A stretch of DNA of 47,068 nt, from NCBI GenBank assembly GCA_003219125.1, contig QHPP01000110.1, positions 1 through 47,068 of the forward strand, given 5' to 3'. The first letter of the stretch is position 1. Each line of letters starts with the position of its first letter. A program made the position numbers and the translations under genes. Positions 32,734 through 41,485 of the stretch are shown here, in pieces. This stretch comes from Verrucomicrobiota bacterium (GTDB lineage: Bacteria; Verrucomicrobiota; Verrucomicrobiia; Chthoniobacterales; UBA10450). The notes beneath the pieces were generated by a model. That model saw only the letters and a program-made list of their open reading frames with translations. It ran no database searches and was not told the DNA's origin.

Positions 32734-33443
32734 ATGTCGAAAGAAAACATCATTAGATTAGCCAAGTTTGCGGCCGCCGTAATCATTTTCACCGCGGCAT
32801 GCTCGATGCCGGCGGCCGCATCTATTATCAGCATTTTGACGCTGGTACCGAGGGCTGGAGCGCCGCCGGTGACGTAGCTGGGCCAGTCACATGGCTGGCA
32901 ACTGGTGGAAATCCGGCTGGCCATGTTGAACTCACCGATCAGGTGATCGGAGGCGTGACATATTTTGTCGCTCCGGCAAAGTTTCACGGTGATCACAGCG
33001 CTGCTTACGGCACTAGCCTGACGTTCGATCTACGTCAATCCTATCCGGGATCTCCAAACCAGTTCGATGATTCCGACGTCATTTTAACCAGCGGAGGTTT
33101 AACGCTTGTCTTCAATACTCCTGTGAATCCATCTAACAATTCATGGACATCTTACGACATTTTCTTAAACGATTTGTCCGGGTGGCACGTTTCCACCCTG
33201 TTAGGAGCGCTTGCGACTCAAGCACAAATACAAGCCACTTTGGCCAACATTACCGATTTTAGGATTCGCGCGGAATACCAGGCCGGACCAGACACGGATT
33301 CGCTCGACAATGTTTTCCTTTTTTCTCCTTCGTCATCGGTACCCGATGTTGGTTCAACCTTTTCACTGCTTGGTCTGGTAGTTTTCGGCATAGTGCTGCT
33401 ACCCCGGAAGCTTGCTTTGAATCGATCGGATTATTTCGCCTAG
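32734..33443 (+). pseudogene. Frameshifted laminin-B-like protein with VPDxG C-terminal sorting signal
   Basis: The first frame from ATG 32734 gives a signal peptide, SKENIIRLAKFAAAVIIFTA then ACSMPAAAS. The rest is in a different frame from about 32810: IYYQHFDAGTEGWSAAGDV, GHVELTDQVIGGVTYFVAPAKF, YGTSLTFDLRQS, VILTSGGLTLVF, IRAEYQAGPDTDSLDNV. That is the pattern of the laminin B (IV) domain. The end VPDVGSTFSLLGLVVFGIVL plus RKL is a PEP-CTERM-type signal (VPDxG motif, TM, basic tail). One missing or extra base near 32810-32830 explains the split, so this is either a real disruption or a sequencing error. The domain itself reads as intact. As a secreted surface protein it would be processed by an exosortase, which is not in the window. 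Confidence 0.78.
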
Positions 33444-33593
33444 CGAGCGGCGGAGCTGTAGCACCCGTTATGGCGAGCTGGGCCGTAAACGCGGCTCGAA
33501 CCGCCGATGGCATCGGGTCGATAATAATCCACGGTTCGGGATGACGGAGTTGGGGACGACGGTCGCAGACCGCCGTTACAGAAGAAGCCGAGC

Positions 33594-34385
33594 TCAGAGA
33601 AAATAATTTCGCTGTCTCTCGCTGATCGGGCGCTCGAGTTTTTCCAGTACCCCCATCATATCTTCCCAAACTTTGCGTTTCTCACCGGGCGATTGGTTTC
33701 GCAGCAAATACGACGGGTGATACGTGATCATGAGTGGGGTGTCGTGATAAGAATGCCATTTGCCGCGCAACTCGCGCATCACGCCGCGCGCCCCAAGTAA
33801 ACCTTCGACCGCCGTCGCCCCGAGCGCGACGACAACCCTCGGTTGAATGATTTCGATTTGCTCAATGAGATAGCCGATGCAGGTCTGCATTTCCTGGGGC
33901 GTCGGCGGCCGATTTCCGGGCGCGCCTTTCGGCATGTCGGGACGACATTTTAAAATATTTGCGATGTAAACCTCATCGCGGCTAAGGCCCATCGTTTCGA
34001 TGATGCGAGTGAGCAATTGACCGGCGCGGCCCACGAATGGCTCACCGCGTGCATCTTCATCCGCGCCCGGCGCTTCACCGACGAACATCAACTCCGCGTC
34101 CGGATTACCGACACCGAAAACAGTTTGGGTGCGGCTGCGCGCGAGGTGCGGGCACTTCGTGCAAACGCAGACGCGATCGCGCACCTCCCCGAGCGAAGCA
34201 GCTTTGGCTGCAATATCGGGAACGTGGTGGTGGTCGGGTCGAGACTCCAGAAATCGATCAAGCGTCGCGCGAGAAACACGAAACGTTTTCTCCTGGGAAT
34301 CGCGAATCTCCTTTAGCGCTTCAAGAACGAGGGAAAGCGCGGGCTGAAGCACGGCTGATGATGTCACCTTTGCGTGCGCGATCAA
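33594..34385 (-). CDS. Uracil-DNA glycosylase, family 4 (Fe-S type)
   Basis: Removes uracil from DNA. The 263-residue protein has a loosely conserved N-terminal about 60 residues and then the family 4 core. This has [21 protein letters not shown] with Cys75/Cys78, the active-site motif [31 protein letters not shown]...[14 protein letters not shown] (Cys147 and Cys169 complete the 4Fe-4S site), and the second catalytic motif YHPSYLLRN. It lies 18 bp from divergent queA, so their promoters overlap the gene starts or a nearer internal start is used. Confidence 0.94.
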   Translation of the reverse strand: MIAHAKVTSSAVLQPALSLVLEALKEIRDSQEKTFRVSRATLDRFLESRPDHHHVPDIAAKAASLGEVRDRVCVCTKCPHLARSRTQTVFGVGNPDAELMFVGEAPGADEDARGEPFVGRAGQLLTRIIETMGLSRDEVYIANILKCRPDMPKGAPGNRPPTPQEMQTCIGYLIEQIEIIQPRVVVALGATAVEGLLGARGVMRELRGKWHSYHDTPLMITYHPSYLLRNQSPGEKRKVWEDMMGVLEKLERPISERQRNYFL

Positions 34386-34403
34386 ATCCTTTGATGATGA
34401 AGC

Positions 34404-35402
34404 ATGAGTACACGGCTCGCGGATTACAATTACAAGCTACCGCGGGAATTGATCGCGCAACATCCCCTGCCATGCCGCGAGGATTCGCGCATGATGGTAT
34501 TGCATCGCGACCGGAAGAAAATCGAACACGCGCATTTTGTCGATCTCAAGAAATTTCTACGCGATGACGATCTGCTCGTTTTGAATAACTCGCGCGTTTT
34601 GCCGGCGCGACAATTTTCCGACGACGGAAAATTCGAATTTTTGTTTCTGGAAAAGATTGGGCCGGGTCGTTGGAAAGCGTTGGTAAAGCCGAGTCGTCGA
34701 TTTGGAAAAGGCGTAGCCACTTTTATTCAAGGTGTGCGCGCGGAAGCGGGCGAAATTTTTGCCGATGGCTCACGGGAAATGGTATTGTCTGACGACGTCG
34801 AGCTTCAGCACGGCGGTGCGATGCCTCTGCCGCCGTATATCAAGCGGCCGGCGGTCGTAGTCTCCCGCTACAAGGCAGAGGATGAAGCGCGCTATCAAAC
34901 GGTGTTCGCGAAATACGAGGGCTCACTTGCGGCGCCCACAGCCGGACTCCATTTCACTCCGCAAATTCTTGGCACTCTTCCGCACGTTTTCATCACCCTC
35001 CATGTCGGGACGGCAACTTTTCGTCCGGTCAAAGTGGAAGACATCACTCAACATCAAATGCATCCCGAGCGATTTTCGATTTCGCCGGATGCAGCCGAGG
35101 CAATCGCGAAAGCAAAGCGCATCGTCGCGGTCGGAACCACAACCGTTCGTGTCTTGGAATCGGTTCAGCGCAATTTTGGAAAAATTCAAGCCGGCGAAGG
35201 CGAAACGAATATTTTTATTTATCCGCCATTCCAATTTCAAATGGTCGACGTTTTGCTGACAAATTTTCATCTGCCGCGGTCGACCCTGCTCATGCTGGTA
35301 AGCGCAGTTGCCGGACGCGAATTTATCCTGCGTGCTTACGAGGAAGCGGTGCGAGAGCGGTATCGTTTTTTTAGCTACGGTGATTGCATGCTGATTTTGT
35401 AA
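34404..35402 (+). CDS. queA: S-adenosylmethionine:tRNA ribosyltransferase-isomerase QueA
   Basis: Makes epoxyqueuosine in tRNA from preQ1. The 332-residue protein matches the family from end to end: DYNYKLPRELIAQHPLPCREDSRMMVL, LVLNNSRVLPAR, GGAMPLPPYIKRP, YQTVFAKYEGSLAAPTAGLHFT, HVGTATFRPVKVEDITQHQMHPE and TNFHLPRSTLLMLVSA. ATG at 34404. It is divergent from the uracil-DNA glycosylase gene. Other queuosine genes (tgt, queG) are not in the window. Confidence 0.97.
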   Translation: MSTRLADYNYKLPRELIAQHPLPCREDSRMMVLHRDRKKIEHAHFVDLKKFLRDDDLLVLNNSRVLPARQFSDDGKFEFLFLEKIGPGRWKALVKPSRRFGKGVATFIQGVRAEAGEIFADGSREMVLSDDVELQHGGAMPLPPYIKRPAVVVSRYKAEDEARYQTVFAKYEGSLAAPTAGLHFTPQILGTLPHVFITLHVGTATFRPVKVEDITQHQMHPERFSISPDAAEAIAKAKRIVAVGTTTVRVLESVQRNFGKIQAGEGETNIFIYPPFQFQMVDVLLTNFHLPRSTLLMLVSAVAGREFILRAYEEAVRERYRFFSYGDCMLIL

Positions 35403-35407
35403 TTGCC

Positions 35408-35491
35408 GTCACCCTCAGCGTAGCCGAGGGATCCGACCGCGAAATCTTAAAGGTGGGTGCATCGGGATCCCTCGACTTCGCTCGGGATGAC
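35408..35491. repeat. Intergenic copy of the GTCATCCCGAGCG palindromic repeat
   Basis: Begins GTCACCCTCAGCGTAGCCGAG, ends GACTTCGCTCGGGATGAC, with the GGGATCC ... GGGATCCC core and the TTAAAGG centre. It sits between queA and yciA, 24 bp before the yciA start. Confidence 0.85.
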
Positions 35492-35515
35492 CGGTTATAA
35501 GGTGATCACTCACTT

Positions 35516-35911
35516 ATGCGTTCGCCCGAAAAACCGAAAGGCGAATTGGTTATTCGCACGATCGCCATGCTCGCGGATACAAACCCTAACGGCGATATTT
35601 TTGGGGGATGGTTGATGTCTCAGATGGATCTGGGCAGCGGCATTCTCGCTTCGAAAACAGCAAAGGCGCGCGTCGTCACCGTCGCAATGGAAGGCTTGTC
35701 ATTTCTTCAACCGGTCGGAGTAGGGGACACGGTCGCGTGTTATGCCTGGGTGGAAAAAATCGGGCGCACATCAATGACCATTCCGGTGGAGGTTTGGGTG
35801 GAACGCTTCCGGGAACACGGTACGCAAGTCCTGGTGACGCGCGGTGTGTTCGTTTACGTCGCGGTCGATGATGCCGGCCGACCAATTCCGGTGCAACGGG
35901 ATGCCGGCTAG
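35516..35911 (+). CDS. yciA: Acyl-CoA thioesterase, YciA-type hotdog protein
   Basis: Hotdog-fold thioesterase of 131 residues. GELVIRTIAMLADTNPNGDIFGGWLMSQMDLGSG is the family signature with the catalytic Asp, followed by ARVVTVAMEGLSF, VGDTVACYAWVEKIGRTSM and VFVYVAVDDAGRPIPV. It cleaves medium- and long-chain acyl-CoAs, probably in the cytoplasm. ATG at 35516 lies just after a palindromic repeat. The stop overlaps the end of the next (convergent) gene by 4 bp. Confidence 0.93.
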   Translation: MRSPEKPKGELVIRTIAMLADTNPNGDIFGGWLMSQMDLGSGILASKTAKARVVTVAMEGLSFLQPVGVGDTVACYAWVEKIGRTSMTIPVEVWVERFREHGTQVLVTRGVFVYVAVDDAGRPIPVQRDAG

Positions 35912-36174
35912 TTTTCCGATGGCGCTGGTTCCGCGCTCGCGGTAACAGATTCCGGACTGGTACTGGTGGCGATTGTTGGTTCGCTTTGCATCCGCGCCGG
36001 CTGAATTTTCGGCGAACGGGAGAGCTTTCGTTGTAGCTTCATCCGGTTGTAACTAGAGTGCCTAATGTAACGGGCATACGCGGCTTGATGGCGTCCGTTG
36101 GATGTAAGGTAGGAGCAACTCCCATCAGTGAGCGCGATTAGAGCGACGAACAAAAAAAGCGGGATTTTTTTCAC
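35908..36174 (-). CDS. Small lipoprotein-like protein
   Basis: An 88-residue protein with a hydrophobic N-terminus (IPLFLFVALIALTDGSC) whose Cys follows a lipobox-like context (weak: DGSC instead of LAGC), then a basic segment and a Ser/Thr/Glu-rich tail. Family unknown. The start overlaps the stop of the upstream cNMP-DUF4388 gene by 4 bp, so it is coupled to it. If it is a lipoprotein it would be periplasmic, which is inference. Confidence 0.6.
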   Translation of the reverse strand: MKKIPLFLFVALIALTDGSCSYLTSNGRHQAAYARYIRHSSYNRMKLQRKLSRSPKIQPARMQSEPTIATSTSPESVTASAEPAPSEN

Positions 36175-37220
36175 GACGCCTTCGCCAGTTGCGGTGTGGG
36201 ATGAACGGTTGCGATTTGCCCAATTCGCAACAACTCGGAAACCACGAGATAGATTTTCAATTCACAAACTGCGTTCTGGCGAAACAGCTCATTAATAGTG
36301 AAGCGGCGATCAAAACTGTAGTTCCAGATTCGTTCCGCCAACGGCTTCAGCTCCGGTTCCGCATCGGGCGGCCATTCAAAACTGGGGGCCAGCCGCTGCA
36401 GCAGCGTGTTGGGGTCAGGCGTTGTTTTCTTGAGATTGTGAAACTCGTCGCGATGGCGCATCGCGGTAATCAGCATATCGTTTGGAGATTGAGTGATCTC
36501 GACTGATTGCAGGCAATCGGTAATCGGCTGCACTCCGGAGGCGAAGGAAAAACTCCCGGGAATATCGTCGCTTAGGAAGAGCTGCCAGAATGCTTCCTCG
36601 CCGGTGAGCTGTTGAAATTGACCGCTACGAAGCGCGCCACCTTGAAAATAGAACGTGGCTAATCGTTCGTTGTGTTCGTTCAACACCTCGAGCTCCCCCG
36701 TTTGTCCGGAGCTGATGATGGTTTGATGGACCGTAACCAAATCGAAGTTCGCCAGGCTGCCGCTCAGTTTCTGAGGTCCGCTTGGTCCCTTGCCCGCACG
36801 GACCTGGTGGAGCCGATGCGCCATTTGCTCACACAGGAAAAGGAGAAAGGAGGGGACCCGTTGCGAAATGGCGACGAAATTCTCACGGTTGAAACATTGC
36901 AGGCTCACGATTTCCTGAGCACGCGCCGAACGTGAGCGCGGCATTTTGCCCAGGGCGTCAGCAACACCGAAAATATCGCCGCGAGTGACGAAACTGCGTT
37001 CGTCCGATTCGCCGGGAATGAGCTGGATCACCTCAACGACGCCCCGATTAACGCTGTAGACTTCTTCGGCGAGATCGCCGGTGGTGTAAATCAATTCGCC
37101 CTTTTGCAAGTGTCGTACATGCGACAGTTCTCCGAGGGCCTTCAGCTCAATCGGCCGGAGTGTCGTGCAAAAGGAGAAGAAATCGCGACGGGGCACGAGC
37201 CTGACTACAGCAAAAGTCAT
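36171..37220 (-). CDS. Cyclic-nucleotide-binding/DUF4388 regulator
   Basis: A 349-residue protein. Residues about 15-140 form a Crp-like cNMP-binding domain: LKALGELSHVRHLQKGELIYTTGD, VYSVNRGVVEVIQ, RGDIFGVADAL. From about 150, LSGSLANFDLVTVHQTIISSGQTGELEV with FYFQGGALRSGQFQQLTGEEAFWQLF is the DUF4388 (PATAN-like) domain seen in two-component-related proteins. A C-terminal helix-rich stretch (INELFRQNAVCELKIYLVVSELLRIG) resembles a winged-helix-like output, but a DNA-binding HTH is not obvious. It could integrate a small-molecule signal with protein-protein output. It is divergent from the GT4 gene, 37 bp apart, and overlaps the small lipoprotein gene. Confidence 0.82.
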   Translation of the reverse strand: MTFAVVRLVPRRDFFSFCTTLRPIELKALGELSHVRHLQKGELIYTTGDLAEEVYSVNRGVVEVIQLIPGESDERSFVTRGDIFGVADALGKMPRSRSARAQEIVSLQCFNRENFVAISQRVPSFLLFLCEQMAHRLHQVRAGKGPSGPQKLSGSLANFDLVTVHQTIISSGQTGELEVLNEHNERLATFYFQGGALRSGQFQQLTGEEAFWQLFLSDDIPGSFSFASGVQPITDCLQSVEITQSPNDMLITAMRHRDEFHNLKKTTPDPNTLLQRLAPSFEWPPDAEPELKPLAERIWNYSFDRRFTINELFRQNAVCELKIYLVVSELLRIGQIATVHPTPQLAKAS

Positions 37221-37257
37221 GCAGGATGCGCGTCTAACTTATATATAAGCGGATTTC

Positions 37258-38475
37258 GTGCCTCGCCGGCGTTGGCAATTAGGCCGGAGCGCGTTAAATC
37301 GGAAGGTGCTCGCCTACGTTTTTGAACGGTTCCCGAAATTTTCCCAAACCTTTTGCTATCGGGAGATTGCCGAGCTTTTCCGACAGGGCATTCGGCCTGC
37401 AATTTTCTCGCTGCGCGGACCAGACTTCGGTCCCGACACCACCTGGGATCGCGCGATCATTGCGACCGTGCATCAGTTGCCGGAGGGCAACGCTTTTGCC
37501 CGCTTAGCAGATGAAGCGGCGACCAGTTTGCCAAAGCCGGTCCGAAAAACTTTACACGAATGGCGCAGAAAACCAGACTCACTTCGCCTTCATCAAGCGA
37601 CTTACACCGGAACGCATTTGCAGAAACTTGGCGTCCGGCATGTCCATACCCATTTCGCAGGCATGGCGGCCCGAACCGCGTTCTGGATTAAGAAATTCTT
37701 CGGGATCGATTACAGCGTTACGGTTCATGCCAACGATATTTTTGTCCCGGCCAATTTCGAGATCGGGTTATTCGAAATTCTCTCATCGGCCAGCGCCGTC
37801 ATCGCGGTCAGCGATTTTGCGGCGAATCAGCTGCGGCAGCGCTTTCCCGAATATGCTGCGCGGGTGCATCGGATCTACAACGGGATTGATCCCGCCAAAT
37901 TTTACCCGGCGGAATTCGAGCGACCACCGCTGATTCTTTCCATCGGACGGCTGATTAGCAAAAAAGGTTTTGATGTGCTGATCGACGCCTGCGCTCGATT
38001 GCGGGAACGCGGCCACGGATTCCGCTGCGAAATTATCGGCGAAGGACCGCTCTTTGAGGAATTGCAGGCGCGCATTCATCGGCAGGATTTAGCTGAGCAC
38101 GTGCATCTGGCCGGCCCAAAGACGCAAGCCGAAATCGCGGGGCGCTTGAGCAGGGCGACTGTTCTGGCCCTGCCATCCCGGATCGATCCCGATGGTGCGA
38201 TGGATAACCTGCCAACCGTCGTAATGGAAGCAATGGCCTCAGCCCTGCCGGTTGTTTCGACGAATATCGGCGGGATTTCCGAAATGGTTCGCGACGGTCA
38301 AACTGGACTGCTGGTGGCACAAAACGACGCTGCCGCCACGGCCGATGCGCTCAGCCGGTTGATTAACGACATTGAGCTCGCGCAATCATTTGGCCGCAAA
38401 GGTTGCGAGCGGACGAAAGAAATTTTTTCGATCGAGAAAAACGTTCGCGCGCTGCGGCAGATTTTTGCGATGTAG
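37258..38475 (+). CDS. Family 4 glycosyltransferase
   Basis: A 405-residue GT-B enzyme. It has an N-terminal Rossmann-like half with VHTHFAGMAARTAFWIKK and VHANDIFVPANFEI, the hinge and donor half RIYNGIDPAKF, ILSIGRLISKKGFDVLIDACARL, IIGEGPLFEEL, and the EX7E site in SRIDPDGAMDNLPTVVMEAMASALPVVSTNIGGISEMV. It resembles exopolysaccharide or colanic-acid type transferases (WcaL/AmsK-like). The start at GTG 37258 leaves only 37 bp to the divergent regulator gene; a GTG at 37306 (VLAYVFERFPKFS) is a reasonable alternative. Target sugar unknown. It ends just before a short palindromic repeat. Confidence 0.9.
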   Translation: MPRRRWQLGRSALNRKVLAYVFERFPKFSQTFCYREIAELFRQGIRPAIFSLRGPDFGPDTTWDRAIIATVHQLPEGNAFARLADEAATSLPKPVRKTLHEWRRKPDSLRLHQATYTGTHLQKLGVRHVHTHFAGMAARTAFWIKKFFGIDYSVTVHANDIFVPANFEIGLFEILSSASAVIAVSDFAANQLRQRFPEYAARVHRIYNGIDPAKFYPAEFERPPLILSIGRLISKKGFDVLIDACARLRERGHGFRCEIIGEGPLFEELQARIHRQDLAEHVHLAGPKTQAEIAGRLSRATVLALPSRIDPDGAMDNLPTVVMEAMASALPVVSTNIGGISEMVRDGQTGLLVAQNDAAATADALSRLINDIELAQSFGRKGCERTKEIFSIEKNVRALRQIFAM

Positions 38476-38530
38476 CTGCCGCCATCTCCGGCGGCAGAAA
38501 ATATTTTCCACGGCTCTGACGGCAGCTACA
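38471..38530. repeat. TGTAGCTGCCG-type palindromic element
   Basis: Outer arms TGTAGCTGCCG and CGGCAGCTACA pair perfectly; an inner GCCGCC ATCTCC GGCGGC hairpin and an AAAATATTTT centre are visible. It lies at the convergent junction of the GT4 gene and opcA and overlaps both stops. It may work as a bidirectional transcription end. Confidence 0.75.
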
Positions 38531-39584
38531 GAAGGTCGCGAACTTTCTCGACTGCGCGAAGATAGACCTGGTGCGGCCCGCCGCGCATCAGTTCCTCGCT
38601 CATTAATTTGACCGGATCGTTCTCCGCTGATGGCAGGACCTGGCGAGCTTGAGCTTCGCCTAATTTGCCGCGACAGACTTCGAGTAGATCGCCGCAATCT
38701 GCCTGCATTACTTGGAATTCGATCTCGTGCGATTGCGCGGTAAAGGATGCAATCGGTACCTCTCCCTTTTCTTGCAGGTTAATCCGTATCGGTTTGCCGT
38801 CGGAGTTTTCCAACTCAATTTCATTGCTCTTTTTCCCATTCCGAATTTCCCAACCGAGTTGCGCCGCGAGCCAACCGACAAAGAGAATTGCGGTCGAACG
38901 AAAATCGTTTCCAAAGACAATCGATCCGCTTTCAATTTCACGGAAATGATGATGCGAGCCCGGATGATCGAAAAACTGGGCGAAAGCGAGACGAAAATGA
39001 ACGAGTCGAGTCCAATTCAAATCACAGAGCACGATGCGTTGTTTGGCTTCGCGTTGCGCCATCTCGACCAAGCGCATCTCGGCCTTGAAATCGCGCCACG
39101 ATTGGCTGTCGTAAATCAATCGATCAATCCACGACCAAAGCTGCGGGTCCATTGGCTCGGCAAATTCCGCCTGCCACCAAAGATAAAGCGGGAGATCGGA
39201 ATCGAGCTGGGAAAAAACAATGCTCGGGAGCAGCTTGACCATTGCCCCTTCCAGTAAAAATGAAATTTGTTCCGAGCAAACTCGCTTGGCCCCGGCTCGA
39301 CTAAGGTGACAGTGGGCGCTAATCCACGCCTCCATTCGATCGTTTTTTGCGCGCGGATCAGCGCCGACGACGATTGCCCGACAAGCGTGGTTCTCGGTGA
39401 TTCGGGCCAATAACCGGGTGTTGCGTGTGAGGGATCCCGGCTCTTCGCTGTAAACCGCGAGGTTCATCAGCGACGCCCGCGTCATCGCGCCTTCGCCTTC
39501 GCTCCAAAGTTTCTTTAGCTCGCGATCAATCCGATCGATCTGGACCGAGAGACCGAGTGAAACAGTTTCAGCAAGCGCGGGCAT
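38526..39584 (-). CDS. opcA: Glucose-6-phosphate dehydrogenase assembly protein OpcA
   Basis: A 352-residue protein of the OpcA family, which activates or assembles G6PDH. Features include an N-terminal helix LKKLWSEGEGAMTRASLMNLAVYS, HACRAIVV, the loop YLWWQAEF preceded by LDSDLPLYLWW (conserved LPxxxWW), and a C-terminal beta-rich region. It is downstream of zwf on the same strand, 102 bp away with a palindromic repeat in the gap, the usual zwf-opcA pairing. This supports both calls. It is likely cotranscribed with zwf. Confidence 0.92.
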   Translation of the reverse strand: MPALAETVSLGLSVQIDRIDRELKKLWSEGEGAMTRASLMNLAVYSEEPGSLTRNTRLLARITENHACRAIVVGADPRAKNDRMEAWISAHCHLSRAGAKRVCSEQISFLLEGAMVKLLPSIVFSQLDSDLPLYLWWQAEFAEPMDPQLWSWIDRLIYDSQSWRDFKAEMRLVEMAQREAKQRIVLCDLNWTRLVHFRLAFAQFFDHPGSHHHFREIESGSIVFGNDFRSTAILFVGWLAAQLGWEIRNGKKSNEIELENSDGKPIRINLQEKGEVPIASFTAQSHEIEFQVMQADCGDLLEVCRGKLGEAQARQVLPSAENDPVKLMSEELMRGGPHQVYLRAVEKVRDLL

Positions 39585-39595
39585 TTTAATGAATC

Positions 39596-39678
39596 GTCAT
39601 CCCGAGCGAAGTCGAGGGATGCCGTTGGGAAACCTTTAAGGTAACATGGCGGGATCCCTCGACGTTGCTCGAGATGAC
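39596..39678. repeat. Intergenic copy of the GTCATCCCGAGCG palindromic repeat
   Basis: Best full copy in the window: starts GTCATCCCGAGCGAAGTCGA, core GGGATGCC ... GGCGGGATCCC with a CCTTTAAGG centre, ends GCTCGAGATGAC. Located between zwf and opcA. Confidence 0.9.
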
Positions 39679-39686
39679 GGAGGTTT

Positions 39687-41225
39687 TCATAGTCGCCTCC
39701 ATGCTCGCCCATCGCGAGCGAGAAGTTCATCGGCTTCTTCCGGTCCCCACGAGCCAGCAGGATAAAATGTTAACGGCGGCGCGTTTTTCTCCGCCCAGGC
39801 CCTCTCAATGATGTCGATAAATGCCCATGCTTCCTCCACTTCATCGCGCCGAGCAAAGAGGGTGGCATCGCCGCTCATGGCATCGAGCAGCAAACGTTCA
39901 TACGCTTCCGGGCTCGGTTTGCCAAAACTGGTTCCGTAATGGAAATCCATCTTTACCGGCTCGATGCGGAGACTCGTTCCCGGGATTTTTGCCATCATCC
40001 GCAACGAAATTCCTTCGTCGGGCTGAATACGAATGACGAGCACATTTTGATCGTGCTCGGTGCTATCGCGATTAAACAGAACCATCGGCGCTTTCTTGAA
40101 GTGCACCGAAATTTCCGTAGCAGATTTCGGAAGCCGTTTTCCGACGCGCAGATAGATTGGAACGTCTGACCAGCGCCAGGTATCGATACTTAATCGCAGA
40201 GCCACGTAAGTTTCGGTCTCGGACTTCGGATCCACCTTTTCTTCTTCGCGGTAACCCGGAACGTTCTCAGCATTGATCGCGCCCCTGGTGTATTGACCGC
40301 GCACGACCAGCTTCGCGATTTCATTCGCGCGATAACGATGCAAGGAACGAACGACTTTCACTTTTTCGTCGCGAATGCTGTCGGCGCTAAGATCGGTGGG
40401 CGCTTCCATTGCGACGAGGCAAAGAAGCTGCAGCAAATGGTTTTGCACCATGTCGCGTAACGCGCCGGCAGTTTCGTAATAGCCAGCGCGGCCTTCCACC
40501 CCCAGTGTTTCCGCGGCCGTGATCTGAACGTGATCGATGTAGCGCGCGTTCCAGATTGGTTCGAAGATGGCATTAGCGAAGCGGAGAACGAGAATGTTCT
40601 GCGCCGTCTCCTTCCCGAGAAAATGATCGATGCGGTAAGTTTGATCTTCGGCGAAGGCATTGGAGACGACCCGATTTAATTCCTGGGCGGAAGCGAGATC
40701 GCGGCCGAATGGCTTTTCAATGATAACCCGAGCCCAGTTGCCTTCCTTCGCTTTGTTGACTCCGGCGGCTTTAAGATTTTTTAGGATCGGCTCGAACTGC
40801 TCCGGCGCGGCCGCGAAATAAAACAAACGATTACCGCGGCTACCGCGTTCTTCGTCGATCTTGTCGAGGCGCTTCGGGAGCGATTGGTATCCCGATTCAT
40901 CTTCAAACTCGCTTTGATGGTAGAAAAGCGATTGCGAAAAAGTCTTCCAAATGTCTTCACGAACATCCTGACGCGAAAATTGTTTAGTGGTTTCCGCAAG
41001 TTCCTTGCGGAATTCCTCGTCGCTTTTAGGGCGACGGGCGAAACCGATCACAGTCACCGCCGGTGGCAATTCTCCATCGGCGGCAAGATTGTAGAGCGCA
41101 GGAATCAATTTTCGGTGGGTCAGGTCACCGGTGGCGCCGAAGATGACAATCGCGCACGGCTGCGGCACCGCGCGCGTGCTTAAACCTTCGCGCAGCGGAT
41201 TTGTTTGTTCAAAATTCTTCGTCAT
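39687..41225 (-). CDS. zwf: Glucose-6-phosphate 1-dehydrogenase
   Basis: First enzyme of the oxidative pentose phosphate pathway, making NADPH. The 512-residue protein shows the NADP motif VIFGATGDLTHRKLIPALY, RVIIEKPFGRDLASA, the active-site YRIDHFLGKETAQNILVLRF with Lys and His, and AGYYETAGALRDMVQNHLLQLL. Length and order are fully standard. It precedes opcA. The ATG at 41225 (MTKNFEQTNPLREGLS) is followed by the usual about 25-residue lead-in. A diverged copy of the GTCATCCCGAGCG repeat starts right before it. Confidence 0.97.
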   Translation of the reverse strand: MTKNFEQTNPLREGLSTRAVPQPCAIVIFGATGDLTHRKLIPALYNLAADGELPPAVTVIGFARRPKSDEEFRKELAETTKQFSRQDVREDIWKTFSQSLFYHQSEFEDESGYQSLPKRLDKIDEERGSRGNRLFYFAAAPEQFEPILKNLKAAGVNKAKEGNWARVIIEKPFGRDLASAQELNRVVSNAFAEDQTYRIDHFLGKETAQNILVLRFANAIFEPIWNARYIDHVQITAAETLGVEGRAGYYETAGALRDMVQNHLLQLLCLVAMEAPTDLSADSIRDEKVKVVRSLHRYRANEIAKLVVRGQYTRGAINAENVPGYREEEKVDPKSETETYVALRLSIDTWRWSDVPIYLRVGKRLPKSATEISVHFKKAPMVLFNRDSTEHDQNVLVIRIQPDEGISLRMMAKIPGTSLRIEPVKMDFHYGTSFGKPSPEAYERLLLDAMSGDATLFARRDEVEEAWAFIDIIERAWAEKNAPPLTFYPAGSWGPEEADELLARDGRAWRRL

Positions 41226-41335
41226 GTCGAGCGTAGTCGAGACATCCCGTGGCGAAACGATAGGCTAACAAACGGGATTCCTTCCAGCCTTCGCATAAAG
41301 CGACGGCGTGACAAGTCGCTCGCAATGACAAGAAG

Positions 41336-41469
41336 CGGAACACAGACTTTCAGTCTGTGCGCCCAGCGGACATTCTGTCCGCTGTTGTAATTTCCTTGAA
41401 GTATCCGCATTGCAGCAATCAGCGGAGTGTAACTCCGCCGGGCGCACAGGCTAGAAGGTCTGTGTTCCG
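41336..41469. repeat. Cloverleaf-like palindromic element (about 134 bp)
   Basis: Outer arms CGGAACACAGAC and GTCTGTGTTCCG pair over 12 bp and continue through a GCGCCC/GGGCGC stem. Inside are separate hairpins CACAGACTTTCAGTCTGTG, AGCGGACATTCTGTCCGCT and CGGAGTGTAACTCCG. It lies between glyA and zwf, both on the minus strand, in the space where a glyA terminator would be. Confidence 0.85.
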
Positions 41470-41485
41470 GCACGCTCTGCGGCAT

